DNA of 45,752 nucleotides, from positions 1 through 45,752 of the forward strand of contig ONWR01000014.1 in assembly GCA_900321605.1 (NCBI GenBank). Direction: 5' to 3'. The translations under genes were made by a program, and so were the position numbers. The stretch is from an uncultured Bacteroidales bacterium (GTDB lineage: Bacteria > Bacteroidota > Bacteroidia > Bacteroidales > Paludibacteraceae). Below the pieces are notes generated by a model. It saw only the letters and a list, made by a program, of their open reading frames with translations. It made no database searches and was not told the DNA's origin. Positions 1 to 9,731 of the stretch are shown here, piece by piece; within the stretch, counting starts at the first letter, position 1, and each line of letters opens with the position of its first letter.

Positions 1-13
1 AAACTCTGATAAC

Positions 14-1261
14 ATGAAAAAGTTAACAATCTTATTAGCTGCCCTTATGGTTGGTTGTACCGCCTGTGAGGCGCAGGAGAAAAAACAACGCCCGATGGAC
101 AACGAGGCGGTTCAGTTTGCTATGACCATGGGCATCGGCTGGAACCTTGGTAACCAGATGGATGCGCATTACAACGGCTGTTCATACGAAGAAGGATGGG
201 GAAATAAAGCCGCTACGCAACAGACTTTCAACGGTGTAGCCAAGGCAGGATTCAAGTCCGTTCGTATCCCTGTTACATGGATGGGACATATTGGAAACGC
301 GCCTACTTACACGATTGAGAAAGGCTGGATGGATCGCGTAGCAGAGTTAGTAGAAATGGCTCATAAAGCCGGTCTCGTGGTGATCATCAACATCCACCAT
401 GACGGATTCGGAGCATCGGGCACGCCGAGCAAAGGAGCACACTGGCTTGACCTGCCCGCTGCAGTAGCTAACGAAGAGGTGAACCAACGCATCAAACAAG
501 AGCTGACGTTGGTCTGGTTGCAAATCGGCAAACGATTTGCTAACTACGGCGAATGGCTTGTTTTTGAGACCCTAAACGAGATTCAGGACGGCGGATGGGG
601 TAACGGCAAAAACCGAACAGACGGCGGAGCGCAATACCGCGTCTTAAACGAATGGAACCAAGTATGCGTGGATGCTATCCGTGCAGCAGGAGGCGAAAAC
701 AGCCATCGTTATATCGGTGTGCCGGGTTATGTCTGCAACCCCGATCTTACGGTAGAGAACTTAGTTTTACCGACCGACGAAGCTCAGAACCGTCTGATGG
801 TAGCCGTACATAGCTACGACCCGTGGGATTTTGCAGGATCAGCGGAGAAGAACGAATGGGGACACACCGGAGTCGATGTCGTTCCCGGTTCGGACGAAAA
901 CGCCTATGTCTCCATGCTTAACCGACTCTATAACATGTATGTCCGCCGAGGCATTCCCGTTTATTTCGGCGAGTTTGGTGCCGTGCGTCGCGCGTCGTCG
1001 GCAGATGAGCCTTTCCGTCTCTATTATTTCCGGTATATATGCAAGGCGATGCGTGATAGACGCATCCCCGCACTCTATTGGGATAACGGCAATTCCAAAG
1101 CCGGCAATGACGGTTTCGGTGTCATCAACCATGCTACCGGTAAGTATATCGGTAATGGAGAACAAGCTGTAAGAGCTATGGTCGATTCCTGGGAAAACAA
1201 CGACCCGAACTACACCCTGCAATCTGTTTATGAAACAGCTCCGCAATCAAGTAGAAAATAA
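14..1261 (+). CDS. GH5 endo-beta-1,4-glucanase, lipoprotein
   Basis: Retaining glycoside hydrolase predicted to cleave internal beta-1,4 bonds of cellulose or related beta-glucans. The 415-residue protein starts with a lipoprotein-type signal (hydrophobic 5-14, Cys at 15 and 18), so it is probably anchored in the outer membrane. The GH5 core begins at GWNLGNQMDA (42-51), a motif typical of GH5 subfamilies 2/4. RIPVTW lies at 84-89 and the paired histidines at 128-129. The acid/base Glu is E189 in the TLNEI motif and the nucleophile Glu is E320 in YFGEFGA; H266 and Y268 form the usual HSY motif. No carbohydrate-binding module is fused, but the next gene encodes two candidate modules. It is the first complete gene of a same-strand PUL. 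The family call is firm; the exact substrate (cellulose, mixed-linkage glucan or xyloglucan) is inference. Confidence 0.93.
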   Translation: MKKLTILLAALMVGCTACEAQEKKQRPMDNEAVQFAMTMGIGWNLGNQMDAHYNGCSYEEGWGNKAATQQTFNGVAKAGFKSVRIPVTWMGHIGNAPTYTIEKGWMDRVAELVEMAHKAGLVVIINIHHDGFGASGTPSKGAHWLDLPAAVANEEVNQRIKQELTLVWLQIGKRFANYGEWLVFETLNEIQDGGWGNGKNRTDGGAQYRVLNEWNQVCVDAIRAAGGENSHRYIGVPGYVCNPDLTVENLVLPTDEAQNRLMVAVHSYDPWDFAGSAEKNEWGHTGVDVVPGSDENAYVSMLNRLYNMYVRRGIPVYFGEFGAVRRASSADEPFRLYYFRYICKAMRDRRIPALYWDNGNSKAGNDGFGVINHATGKYIGNGEQAVRAMVDSWENNDPNYTLQSVYETAPQSSRK

Positions 1262-1300
1262 TAATAACCTTTTTTATTAACTTAACAAATTTATTCACTA

Positions 1301-2203
1301 ATGAAAAGAATTTATTCGGTATTAGTGCTCGCTATTGTAGCACTGATGAGTCTTTCGGCTGCAGAAAGAGATTTATGGACCGGTAGTTGGAGCGTCTCAT
1401 GGGATTATCCCGAAGGAGATGAACACCGCGAATGGAAACAACTGGGACAAAGCGATTTCGCCGCTATGGAAGCAGGTAGTACGCTCTATTTCTATTTCGA
1501 GATAGAAACAGAAGCGGCATACCACAAGTACAATTTTGACAACTACGGATGGACCGCACTGCCCGGACATGAAGCCGAGCACGATTCCGATTTCGGTTTC
1601 GGCGAAAACACCAAGGTGACTTTTGTGGTAACCCAAGACATCAAGGACGCAATCGCTGAGGGTGGTTTTGCTATCCACGGACACGGATTTGAGGTTGTTC
1701 GGGTAACTCTCCTGGAGGAAGAGCCTGCCGAAGGAGTTATCTGGTCGGGCAACTGGTATGTATCCTGGGAATTGCCGGACGGCAACGAACACAAGGAATG
1801 GAAAGGAATCACTCCGGACGATTTTGCCGCTTTCAATGTCAATGACACCCTTTGTCTCTCCTTGGAGATCGTGCCGACAGACGAATACCATTCCTACAAA
1901 CTTGATGACTACGGATGGAACGCACTACCCGGACAAGCACAAGTCGATATCACTGCGAATACTGAAGTGAGACTAGTTATCACGGATGCGATTAAGAACG
2001 CAGTTGCTACCGGCGGTTTTGCCCTGCATGGACACGGAATCAATATCGTACAAGCCCGCTTAGCTGCTATGGTTACGCCAACGGCTATTGAGAATATCTC
2101 CATTCGCAGCAACGGTATCCGTTACAACCTCCTCGGACAACCCGTCGGAGAGGACTACAAAGGGATCGTCATTCTCAATGGACATAAAATGATTGTACGT
2201 TAA
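1301..2203 (+). CDS. Secreted protein with two tandem CBM-like beta-sandwich modules
   Basis: A 300-residue secreted protein with a signal peptide at about 1-21. It contains two homologous modules, at about 24-138 and 146-257. Each starts with a W-[TS]-G-[SN]-W pattern followed by V-S-W, has an EHxEWK segment and YGW..LPG in the middle, and ends with GGFA[IL]HGHG. A third, more diverged copy forms the C-terminus of the lipoprotein at 7120-8352. Aromatic residues and duplication suggest surface glycan binding, but I do not recognise a named family with certainty. The last 40 residues (YNLLGQPVG ... GIVILNGHKMIVR) resemble the short C-terminal tails of many secreted Bacteroidetes proteins, possibly a type IX sorting signal. 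It lies 39 bp after the GH5 gene and 19 bp before susC, so it is probably co-transcribed. It may be a substrate-binding accessory protein of the PUL. Confidence 0.7.
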   Translation: MKRIYSVLVLAIVALMSLSAAERDLWTGSWSVSWDYPEGDEHREWKQLGQSDFAAMEAGSTLYFYFEIETEAAYHKYNFDNYGWTALPGHEAEHDSDFGFGENTKVTFVVTQDIKDAIAEGGFAIHGHGFEVVRVTLLEEEPAEGVIWSGNWYVSWELPDGNEHKEWKGITPDDFAAFNVNDTLCLSLEIVPTDEYHSYKLDDYGWNALPGQAQVDITANTEVRLVITDAIKNAVATGGFALHGHGINIVQARLAAMVTPTAIENISIRSNGIRYNLLGQPVGEDYKGIVILNGHKMIVR

Positions 2204-2222
2204 ACTTTAAATCCTTAGTACC

Positions 2223-2972
2223 ATGAAAGCATATTTCAGGTATATGCTTAGCCTTGTAGTTCTCCTCGTGGGAACTACAGGCTTGGCGTTCTCACAAAAC
2301 ATCGTTACAGGTACGGTTGAAGATGCAGACGGTCCGCTGATCGGAGCATCGGTACTTGTCAAAGGAACCACCGTCGGCACTATTACCGATATGGATGGTC
2401 AGTTCTCTATTGAGGCGAAAGTAGGTGATGAACTGGAGTTCTCGTACATGGGCTACAACTCACAGAGCATCCAAGTAACAGGTGAACCTATTCGCATCAC
2501 TATGTCTGAAAACACCGAAGTCTTATCTGAGGTTGTTGTCACCGCTATGGGTATCAAGCGTGACCGCAAAGCTTTGGGTTATGAAGTAGGTGAAGTCAAA
2601 GGTGAAGAACTGGTTAAGGCGAAAGAGGTCAATGTAGCTAACTCGCTCGCCGGTCGTGTAGCCGGTCTGGTTGTTCAGGGAACAGCCGGCGGTGCTTCGG
2701 GTTCTACCCGCGTTGTGTTACGTGGTGCTACAGAGATGACCGGTAATAACCAGCCGCTCTACGTCATTGACGGTGTGCCAATGGACAACACTAATTTCGG
2801 ATCTGCAGGTACGGAAGGCGGTTATGACCTCGGTGATGGTATCTCGGCTATCAACCCTGATGATATCGAGTCGATGTCTGTCCTCAAAGGCCCTGCTGCA
2901 GCAGCTCTCTATGGTAGCCGTGCAAGCCACGGTGTTATTCTGATAATACCGGCGATTCTAAATGGTCGGTAG
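2223..2972 (+). pseudogene. SusC-like TonB-dependent receptor, N-terminal part (frameshifted)
   Basis: N-terminal quarter of a SusC-family outer-membrane transporter that imports oligosaccharides with SusD and TonB energy. Visible parts are a signal peptide (about 1-25), a carboxypeptidase-regulatory-like domain (about 28-95, with the usual GTTVGTITDMDGQF stretch) and the plug domain, ending in the hallmark AALYGSRASHGVIL at about 229-242. The reading frame then fails: the expected continuation after GVIL (ITTKKG-like) is missing, eight unrelated residues follow and the frame stops at 2972. The barrel resumes in another frame, open from about 2939 and reading DNTGDSKWSVEYNG. This fits a small deletion, not a multiple of three, near 2936-2945. 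Flanking coding sequence is otherwise intact, so it is either a recent mutation or an assembly/sequencing error. Confidence 0.85.
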
Positions 2973-2986
2973 AGTACAACGGTACA

Positions 2987-5350
2987 TTGACCTTCGACTC
3001 CCAGCTTAGCAAATGGGACAATGTACAACAGGAGTATGGTATGGGATCGAATGGTATGTATAACGTTGATGCGGTCAGCAATACCAACAAGTCTTGGGGA
3101 CCAAAAGCGGATGAAGGACTGATGTTGCGCTATTTCGACGGTCAGGAGCATCCTTTCAAGATCATCCCGAACAACACCGCTAACTTCTTCCGACTTGGTT
3201 TGACTGCTACCAATACAGCTGTCATCTCTATGAACACCGGTAAGACCGGTCTCCGTTTCACTTACACGGATATGCGAAACAGAGATATTCTGCCGAACTC
3301 CAACATGAGTCGTAACACCCTCAACCTGCGTGCCAACACTTCCTTGGGTCCGGTGGATTTAGATTTCAATGTCAATTTCACACACGAGGACGTTAAAAAC
3401 CGTCCTGCCCTTGGTGATGACAAATCCAACGTAGGTAAGAACCTGATGACGCTGGCTACCACTTATGATCAGGCGTGGCTTAAGAACTATCAGGACGTTA
3501 ATGGTGAGTACCAGAACTGGAACGGTATGGATCCTTATAACGTCAACCCGTATTGGGATATCAACAAGAACAAGAACCGGTCCTACAAGAACCTGCTTCG
3601 TATGAACGGAAAGATTGTGTATAACATCATTCCGCAGTTGAAGATTCAGGCAACGATCGGTACGGAGATCAACCGATTTGAGTTCTCGGACTTCAAGTAC
3701 CCAACCACACCGGGTTATGAGTCCGGACGTCTCCAGAACAGCTATTTCAACAATCGTATGATCAATGCTGAGTTCTTGGGTATCTATACGGATACATGGG
3801 GCGATTTCGACTTCACCGCTACTGCCGGTGCTAACGTCTATGACGTACATAATATTACGACCATCAACACCGGAACAGATATGGGTATCCGTGAGGTAGT
3901 TGCGATGTCGAGTTTCGAAGAGCAGTCCGTAGAGGAGAATACATACAACAAACGTATTGTCTCTGTCTTCGGTTCGGCGAACTTAGGTTGGAAACATATG
4001 TTGTATTTGGATGCTACGGTACGTGGTGACAAATCCTCGACCTTGGCAAGCGGAAAGAATATCTACGTCTATCCTTCCGTCAGCGCTTCGTGGGTCTTCT
4101 CTGAGTTGATCAAGACTAACCGCAAAGTGCTGCCGTATGGTAAGATCCGTTTGAGTTGGGCAGAAGTAGGTAGCGATACCGACCCGTATCAGCTTAGCCT
4201 GCGGTATACCAAATCGCAGTTCGGTTATCCGGGTTATACCATCGGTTCTATCTTTGGTAACACCGTGCCTAACTCCGACCTCAAACCGACCCGTACACGT
4301 TCTTGGGAAACCGGTTTTGAGACCAAATGGGCAAACAACCGCATCAGCCTCGACTTCACCTTCTATCATCAAGTGTCTCGTGACCAGATCATCGCCATGG
4401 CTGTATCGCCTACCAGCGGATATGACTATCGCATGATTAACGCCGGTGCTATCCTCAACCAAGGTTTTGAAATCACCTTCGGCGCTCGTCTGGTACAAAC
4501 CAAGGACTTCTCTTGGGACCTCAATGTTAACTGGTCTAAGAACAAAAACAAAGTGCTCAAACTCACGGAAGGAACGACGGAGTTAGAGTTAGCAAAAGCA
4601 ACTTGGTGTAATGTCTATGTAGCTGCCCGTGAGGGTGAGAACTACGGTTCTATCTGCGGTCCTGCATTGGCTCGCAATGCTGAGGGACGCGTCATCGTGG
4701 ACGCTAAGACTGGTCTGCCTACTTATACCAAAGAGAACAAAGTGCTCGGTAATGCCCAATGGGATTGGACCGGCGGTTTAAGCACCACTCTTCGTTGGCG
4801 TATGCTGAGCCTCACTGCTTTGTTCGACGTTAAGGTAGGAGCTGACATCTTCTCTATGTCCGAGCGTTCGGCATATGAGACCGGTAAAGCCAAAGAGACT
4901 CTCCGCGGTCGTGCTGAGTGGTACGCATCTGAGGAAGCTCGCAGAGCTGCCGGCGTGACATCGGGATGGACAGCCACAGGAGGTTATCTCGTGGATGGTG
5001 TCATCGACAATGGTGACGGTACGTATCGCGAGAATAACATCTACGTTAACCCAGAGACCTATTGGTACGAGGTATCGCGTAACTCGCCTGAGATGTTTAT
5101 CTATGACAACTCCTATATCAAGTGCCGTGAGTTGACTCTCAGCCTTGATTTCCCAAAAGAGTGGCTCGATAAGAAAGGTATTATTAAACAGGTAGGTATC
5201 AGCTTCGTGGCTCGTAACCCGTTCATCGTATGGAAGAATATCAAAGATATCGATCCTGATGCGCAGTACAACACCTCCGGTCTCGGACTGGAGTATGGTT
5301 CGCTCCCAAGCCGTCGTAGCTACGGTCTGAATTTCAATATCAAGTTCTAA
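2987..5350 (+). pseudogene. SusC-like TonB-dependent receptor, beta-barrel part (frameshifted)
   Basis: The remaining part of the SusC-like receptor: the 22-strand barrel with the alternating aromatic/polar pattern, ending in the typical terminal strand RRSYGLNFNIKF, whose final Phe is the outer-membrane insertion signal. The frame is open from about 2939; 2987 is only a TTG codon inside it and unlikely to be a real start. With the N-terminal part the whole protein would be about 1,040 residues, normal for the family. Apart from the junction near 2940 there are no stops or gaps, which argues for a single recent lesion or an error. susD follows after 45 bp. In a working locus this receptor would form the SusCD uptake complex for cello-oligosaccharides or other beta-glucan fragments. 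Confidence 0.85.
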
Positions 5351-5381
5351 ACTCGTAAAATATAGTGTAAAATGATTAATG

Positions 5382-5388
5382 AAAGGAG
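5382..5388 (+). promoter_or_regulatory. Ribosome binding site fixing the susD start
   Basis: AAAGGAG lies 7 bases before the ATG at 5396. It supports that codon over the in-frame ATG at 5372, which would put eight extra charged residues before the signal peptide. Confidence 0.5.
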
Positions 5389-5395
5389 AATAATT

Positions 5396-7090
5396 ATGAA
5401 AAAGATATTTTATGTAGCACTTTGTGCAATCTTCTTCGCATCTTGCTCTGATAAAATTTACGAGGAGATCAATACCGACCCGACGAAGGCGGATCATATT
5501 AATCCTGCTTCGCAATTGAGCTATGCAGAGTTGCAGATGTTCGGCGATATGAACTACGTCGATGTACATCGTCTCTACACCTACGCGTTTACGCAGCATC
5601 TGATGGGTTGCTGGAATACCACCAACTACGGCGGTCAGCACCGTATGGATGACAACGAGATGTCCCGTCCGTGGAATAATCTTTATGTAGGTGCGATACG
5701 TAACTTAACCGATGGTATCGAGAAAACGAAGGATGATCCGGCGATGGTAAATATCAATGCCGCATTGCGTATCTTCCGCGTTTATGTAGGATCATTGCTC
5801 GTGGATTTTTATGGCGATGTACCTTTCACGGAGGCAGGTAAGGGTTATATTGACGGCAACGCCAAAGCGCAGTATGACACCCAAGAGAACTTATATAAGT
5901 TCTTCCTATCCGAACTGAAAGCAGCAGCCGGTTTGTTTGACATCCATGCGAGCGCGATCTCCAGCGATCCTATCTTCGGCGGAAATGTGGACAAATGGCG
6001 TACTTTCGCTAATTCGCTTCGTCTGCGCTACGCGATGCGTATCTCGGATGTATTGCCGGATTTGGCCAAGGATGAGTTTACTAAGGCGCTCGCAGATGGT
6101 GCCATGCAGAGTGCTGCGGACAATGCATGCGTTAAGCACATGAATGTTAGCTATAGCTTCGGACAGGAGTCTTTCCGAGATTTCCGCGGCAATGCCATGT
6201 CGAAGTATTTCTATGGCAATGACCCTGCCAATAACCCGTCTTATATCTGCGAGACCTTCTGGAAACAACTCTACGACAACAAAGACCCGCGTACTACGCG
6301 TCTCTGCCGTTTCTATATCGATAACTTCATGTCTTCCACCAGTGCTGATGGTCGTATCGACATGACCGATGCGATGATAGCTACACAGGAAGCCAACCCG
6401 GGCACAGGGATCATTTCACTGATCGCTCCGGGCGAGTTCTCTTGGGACAACTGGCCTAGCTATACCGATATCCCGGGTAGCCCGCTGGCTCTGAAAATAG
6501 CAGAGGTACAGAGTGCACATCCGGACTATAGTCCCGCAGCCAACCCCCGTTGGATGAAACCGAAGTTGGCGAATAACTTCCTTCGCTCTGATAACCCCGG
6601 CGTCATCATGACTTATGCAGAGGTTTGTTTCCTCCGTTCCGAAGCAGCAGCAATGGGCTGGACAGGAGATAATGCACAAAACATGTATGAGACGGGTATC
6701 CGCGAAGCGATGAACTTCCTATCGGAAAACTACGGTTGCGAGGCAGTTACCGATGCTGAGTACGCTGCGTATATCGCACAGCCGGCTATCGCTTTCGGTG
6801 CCGGAATAGACCACCAGAAGATGCAGATCAACACGCAGGCGTGGATTCTACATTTCCACAACCCCGCAGAGGCTTGGGCAAATATACGCCGTTCGGATTA
6901 TCCGAGACTGACTCCTCCGAACCCGGCAGGCAAAAACCCGCTGATTGACGGAGAAAAGATACCATTGCGTCTATGCTACCCCCTCAAAGAGGAAACCTAT
7001 AGCCAAGAGGCTTACCAGGAAGCAAAAGGCCGTGTAGTGGGCGGATATGACTGGCATGCTCCTCTATGGTGGGATAAATATCAGTTTTAA
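5396..7090 (+). CDS. SusD/RagB-like glycan-binding lipoprotein
   Basis: Surface lipoprotein that forms the lid of the SusC transporter and binds oligosaccharides. The start at 5396 gives MKKIFYVALCAIFFASCSD, a signal with lipobox FASC; the upstream ATG at 5372 is less likely. The 564-residue protein has the SusD-type TPR fold with typical features: the early NTDPTKAD segment, YAELQMF, WNNLYVGAIRNL, a VDFYGDVPFTEA motif and a C-terminal region ending YDWHAPLWWDKYQF. Length fits the SusD-like families of 500-600 residues. It follows susC by 45 bp, and the next gene's upstream ATG overlaps its stop codon, so all are likely one operon. Ligand specificity cannot be read from sequence; the GH5, GH9 and GH3 neighbours point to beta-glucan. 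Confidence 0.93.
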   Translation: MKKIFYVALCAIFFASCSDKIYEEINTDPTKADHINPASQLSYAELQMFGDMNYVDVHRLYTYAFTQHLMGCWNTTNYGGQHRMDDNEMSRPWNNLYVGAIRNLTDGIEKTKDDPAMVNINAALRIFRVYVGSLLVDFYGDVPFTEAGKGYIDGNAKAQYDTQENLYKFFLSELKAAAGLFDIHASAISSDPIFGGNVDKWRTFANSLRLRYAMRISDVLPDLAKDEFTKALADGAMQSAADNACVKHMNVSYSFGQESFRDFRGNAMSKYFYGNDPANNPSYICETFWKQLYDNKDPRTTRLCRFYIDNFMSSTSADGRIDMTDAMIATQEANPGTGIISLIAPGEFSWDNWPSYTDIPGSPLALKIAEVQSAHPDYSPAANPRWMKPKLANNFLRSDNPGVIMTYAEVCFLRSEAAAMGWTGDNAQNMYETGIREAMNFLSENYGCEAVTDAEYAAYIAQPAIAFGAGIDHQKMQINTQAWILHFHNPAEAWANIRRSDYPRLTPPNPAGKNPLIDGEKIPLRLCYPLKEETYSQEAYQEAKGRVVGGYDWHAPLWWDKYQF

Positions 7091-7119
7091 TGTGTAACCA
7101 GTTAATGCGAAACAAGAAT

Positions 7120-8352
7120 ATGAAAAAGAAATATTTGTGGCTTATAGCTGTCGTAGCGCTTTTCTTCGCTTCGTGCGAAAAGAAAGAGCCGTTTGACACA
7201 CAGTCAGCGGATGATGCCCCGCTCATCCTCAAACCGTACAACGAGTCCGGCACCGGTTCGTTCACCTATAAACTGGCGAACCCTGATACGCCGCTCTTTG
7301 ACTCGGTCACTGTTACCCCGTCCAACTATACGACGGTAAAATGGTATCTCGACGGTGCATTGGTCTTCACCGGATTGCAGATTAACATGACCTTCCCTGC
7401 GGGTGATTATGAGCTCCTTATCAAGGCGGTGACAACGGCAGGCAAACGTACCGAACGAAAAGGTACGGTTACCGTCAGCCCTTATGACACAGATCCTACT
7501 TCGGCTGCTCCGGCTGCCGGAAGACATGCAGTACCGGGCAACCCGACGACTCTGGATGGTTCCAACCTCAGCAAGGTGGACAAGGTGATTATCGCCAAGG
7601 ATATCTTTGCCAAAGAGGTAGTACACACTCTCTCTCCTGAGGCAGGCGCTACCGATTCCCAGTTGGCAATTACCATGCCGGAGACTCCGGACGGACGATA
7701 TTATGTTCGCTTCCAAGATGCTGAAGGCAAGATCTATGGTGCCGGAGATATCAATGTACACAATGTCTCTGTAGCTTTGGATGGTTATGCTTCCTTCGTA
7801 CCGGGTACCGAGTGGACTATCACCGGTGTGAAACTGGAGAACGTAGCTTCTGTCCAAGTGGACTCGATCGTGATCACCGAATTGACCAGAACCGCTACCT
7901 CCATCACCTTTACCGCTCCGACGGCTGAGGTAGGTGAGCATAAGCTCTCTATCAAAAATGCCGACGGCTCTAATGTATATTTCATTACTGCTGAAGGCTT
8001 GAAGGATGAAGTGACGACTAACGTCAGCGCGGAGACTACCATCTGGGAAGGCTCATGCGTCATCAACTGGGGTGACTCCAAAGTTGAACTGACTAAGGAT
8101 ATGATGAGCAATGTACCGGTAGGTGCAACGATCTATATCTATTTCAATATACCCGAAGCCGAGTACCATGCGCTTCGTATCACCGATGATTGGTGGGCTC
8201 ATGACCTCTTGCCGCAAGTCGATGGTATGGAAGGCCAACCGAATCCCTACACCTTCGTCTATGACGCAGCAGGACAAGCGGCTGTCGAGCAGACCGGCAA
8301 AGCACTCATTACCGGATTTGGTTTGGAAATCACTAAAGTTACCTTCAAATAA
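7120..8352 (+). CDS. SusE-position IPT/TIG-domain surface lipoprotein with CBM-like C-terminus
   Basis: A 410-residue lipoprotein; the start at 7120 places the signal MKKKYLWLIAVVALFFASC directly at the N-terminus, while an in-frame ATG at 7090 overlaps the susD stop. The body is a string of Ig-like domains, including a PKD-like N-terminal part and one or two IPT/TIG-like segments (PGTEWTITGVKLENVASVQV is typical). Residues about 306-410 (IWEGSCVINW to the end) repeat the module found twice in the protein at 1301-2203. In PULs the gene after susD usually encodes a surface glycan-binding protein (SGBP/SusE-like), and the architecture of Ig spacers with a terminal binding module fits. A heptamer-type repeat follows the stop codon. 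Confidence 0.75.
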   Translation: MKKKYLWLIAVVALFFASCEKKEPFDTQSADDAPLILKPYNESGTGSFTYKLANPDTPLFDSVTVTPSNYTTVKWYLDGALVFTGLQINMTFPAGDYELLIKAVTTAGKRTERKGTVTVSPYDTDPTSAAPAAGRHAVPGNPTTLDGSNLSKVDKVIIAKDIFAKEVVHTLSPEAGATDSQLAITMPETPDGRYYVRFQDAEGKIYGAGDINVHNVSVALDGYASFVPGTEWTITGVKLENVASVQVDSIVITELTRTATSITFTAPTAEVGEHKLSIKNADGSNVYFITAEGLKDEVTTNVSAETTIWEGSCVINWGDSKVELTKDMMSNVPVGATIYIYFNIPEAEYHALRITDDWWAHDLLPQVDGMEGQPNPYTFVYDAAGQAAVEQTGKALITGFGLEITKVTFK

Positions 8353-8383
8353 ATCGTACATCGTAAATTGTCAAATCATAAAT
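8352..8383 (+). repeat. Degenerate 7-mer array, ATCGTCA-like class, intergenic
   Basis: Fills the gap between the SusE-position gene and the MFS gene. Units of about seven bases (CGTACAT, CGTAAAT, TGTCAAA, TCATAAA) share an (A)TCGTA/CA core with the array at 27331-27396. Confidence 0.5.
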
Positions 8384-8387
8384 CCCT

Positions 8388-9731
8388 ATGATACCTCTAC
8401 GAGAAAAAATAGGATATGCTCTGGGTGATGCCGCTTCTGGCGGCATCACCTGGAAAATTATGTCCGTAGCATTTCCGCTCTTCTTTACGAATGTGTTCGG
8501 TCTTACGTTCGCCGATGCCGCTGCACTGATGTTATTAGCGCGTATGTTCGATGTCGTCACAGACCCGCTCATGGGCTCTATAGCCGACCGTACACAGTCG
8601 CGTTGGGGTACCTATCGTCCTTGGCTGATTTTTGGAGCTATTCCTTTTGGAATCATCTTTGCCCTGCTCCTCTATACACCCGAATTAGGCATGACCGGTA
8701 AACGCGTATGGGCGTATGGGTTCTACCTGCTGATGATGGTCTGCTACACGATGGTCAATGTTCCCTACGGCTCATTGCTCAATGTCATGACCGAAGATAG
8801 CGACGAGCGAAACCAGTTCTCCGCTTTCCGTATGGTAGGAGCGTATGCCATGGGTTTTGTGACCCTGCTGACTTTTGCTATGGTGCAGAAATGGGCAGGT
8901 GGATCGGCGCAACACCAATACGCCGTCGTTGGAGCAGTATTCGGACTGCTGGCTATGGTGATGACTCTCGCATGCGGACTTCTCACCAAAGAGCGGCACG
9001 AACCCGTACGCGCAGAGAAATTCTCCTTCAAGCAATACGGAGACCTCTTCCGCAATAAACCATGGGTATATATGACTCTTGTGGCGGTATGTACGAATTT
9101 CTTCAACGGCTTCCGATATGCCGTGGTGGGATATATGTTCACCTATTGCCTTGACGGCGATGTGACGGTCGGACGATTCATCATCAACTATACCGCTTTC
9201 ATGGCGTTTGGCGAAGTGACCTGTATGATCTTCGGTGCTGTCAGCCCGTGGTTCACACGTAAAGTAGGTTCTAAACGTATCGCTTTCGTATGGGCTTCTA
9301 TCATCTGTGTCGTTTGCTCTGTGGCATTCTTCTTTATTCCCATGGACGCGAGCTATATATGGGTGATGGTTGCGGTCTCGATGCTGACATCCGTTGGTGC
9401 CGGACTGTACTCACCGCTTTTGTGGTCTATGTACGCCGATGTGGCAGACTATGCTACGGACACATACGGCAGTTCTTCGACAGGACTGATTTTCTCCTCG
9501 GGAACGATGGCGCAGAAGTTTGGCGGAGCTATCTCCGCCAGTCTCATCGCCTTCCTTTTGGGCGTAGCGGGATTGGTGTCAGAAACGGATATACTGACCG
9601 GCGAGACGGTGGTTACCATCACCAATGAACAGTCCGTACGCACCATGGTCTGGGCGCTCTTCAGCCTCTTCCCGGCGGCGATTGCATGTATCATGGCTTT
9701 CCTTGCCTATAAATTCCCATTGAAAAAATGA
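8388..9731 (+). CDS. GPH-family (MelB-like) sugar:cation symporter
   Basis: A 447-residue inner-membrane carrier of the glycoside-pentoside-hexuronide family within MFS, with about 12 hydrophobic segments. The N-terminal REKIGYALGDAASG and the loop DPLMGSIADRTQSRWGTYRP (about 60-80) are the classic GPH/MelB motifs; the aspartates there line the cation site in characterised members. Located inside the PUL, it probably imports glucose or cellobiose released in the periplasm. The stop codon overlaps the ATG of the GH9 gene (ATGA), indicating translational coupling. Substrate and coupling ion (Na+ or H+) are inferred. Confidence 0.9.
   Translation: MIPLREKIGYALGDAASGGITWKIMSVAFPLFFTNVFGLTFADAAALMLLARMFDVVTDPLMGSIADRTQSRWGTYRPWLIFGAIPFGIIFALLLYTPELGMTGKRVWAYGFYLLMMVCYTMVNVPYGSLLNVMTEDSDERNQFSAFRMVGAYAMGFVTLLTFAMVQKWAGGSAQHQYAVVGAVFGLLAMVMTLACGLLTKERHEPVRAEKFSFKQYGDLFRNKPWVYMTLVAVCTNFFNGFRYAVVGYMFTYCLDGDVTVGRFIINYTAFMAFGEVTCMIFGAVSPWFTRKVGSKRIAFVWASIICVVCSVAFFFIPMDASYIWVMVAVSMLTSVGAGLYSPLLWSMYADVADYATDTYGSSSTGLIFSSGTMAQKFGGAISASLIAFLLGVAGLVSETDILTGETVVTITNEQSVRTMVWALFSLFPAAIACIMAFLAYKFPLKK

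Noticed and set aside
4778-5641. Antisense ORF (287 codons) across the susC-susD junction
   Set aside because: It crosses two well-supported genes on the other strand and has no signal or domain.
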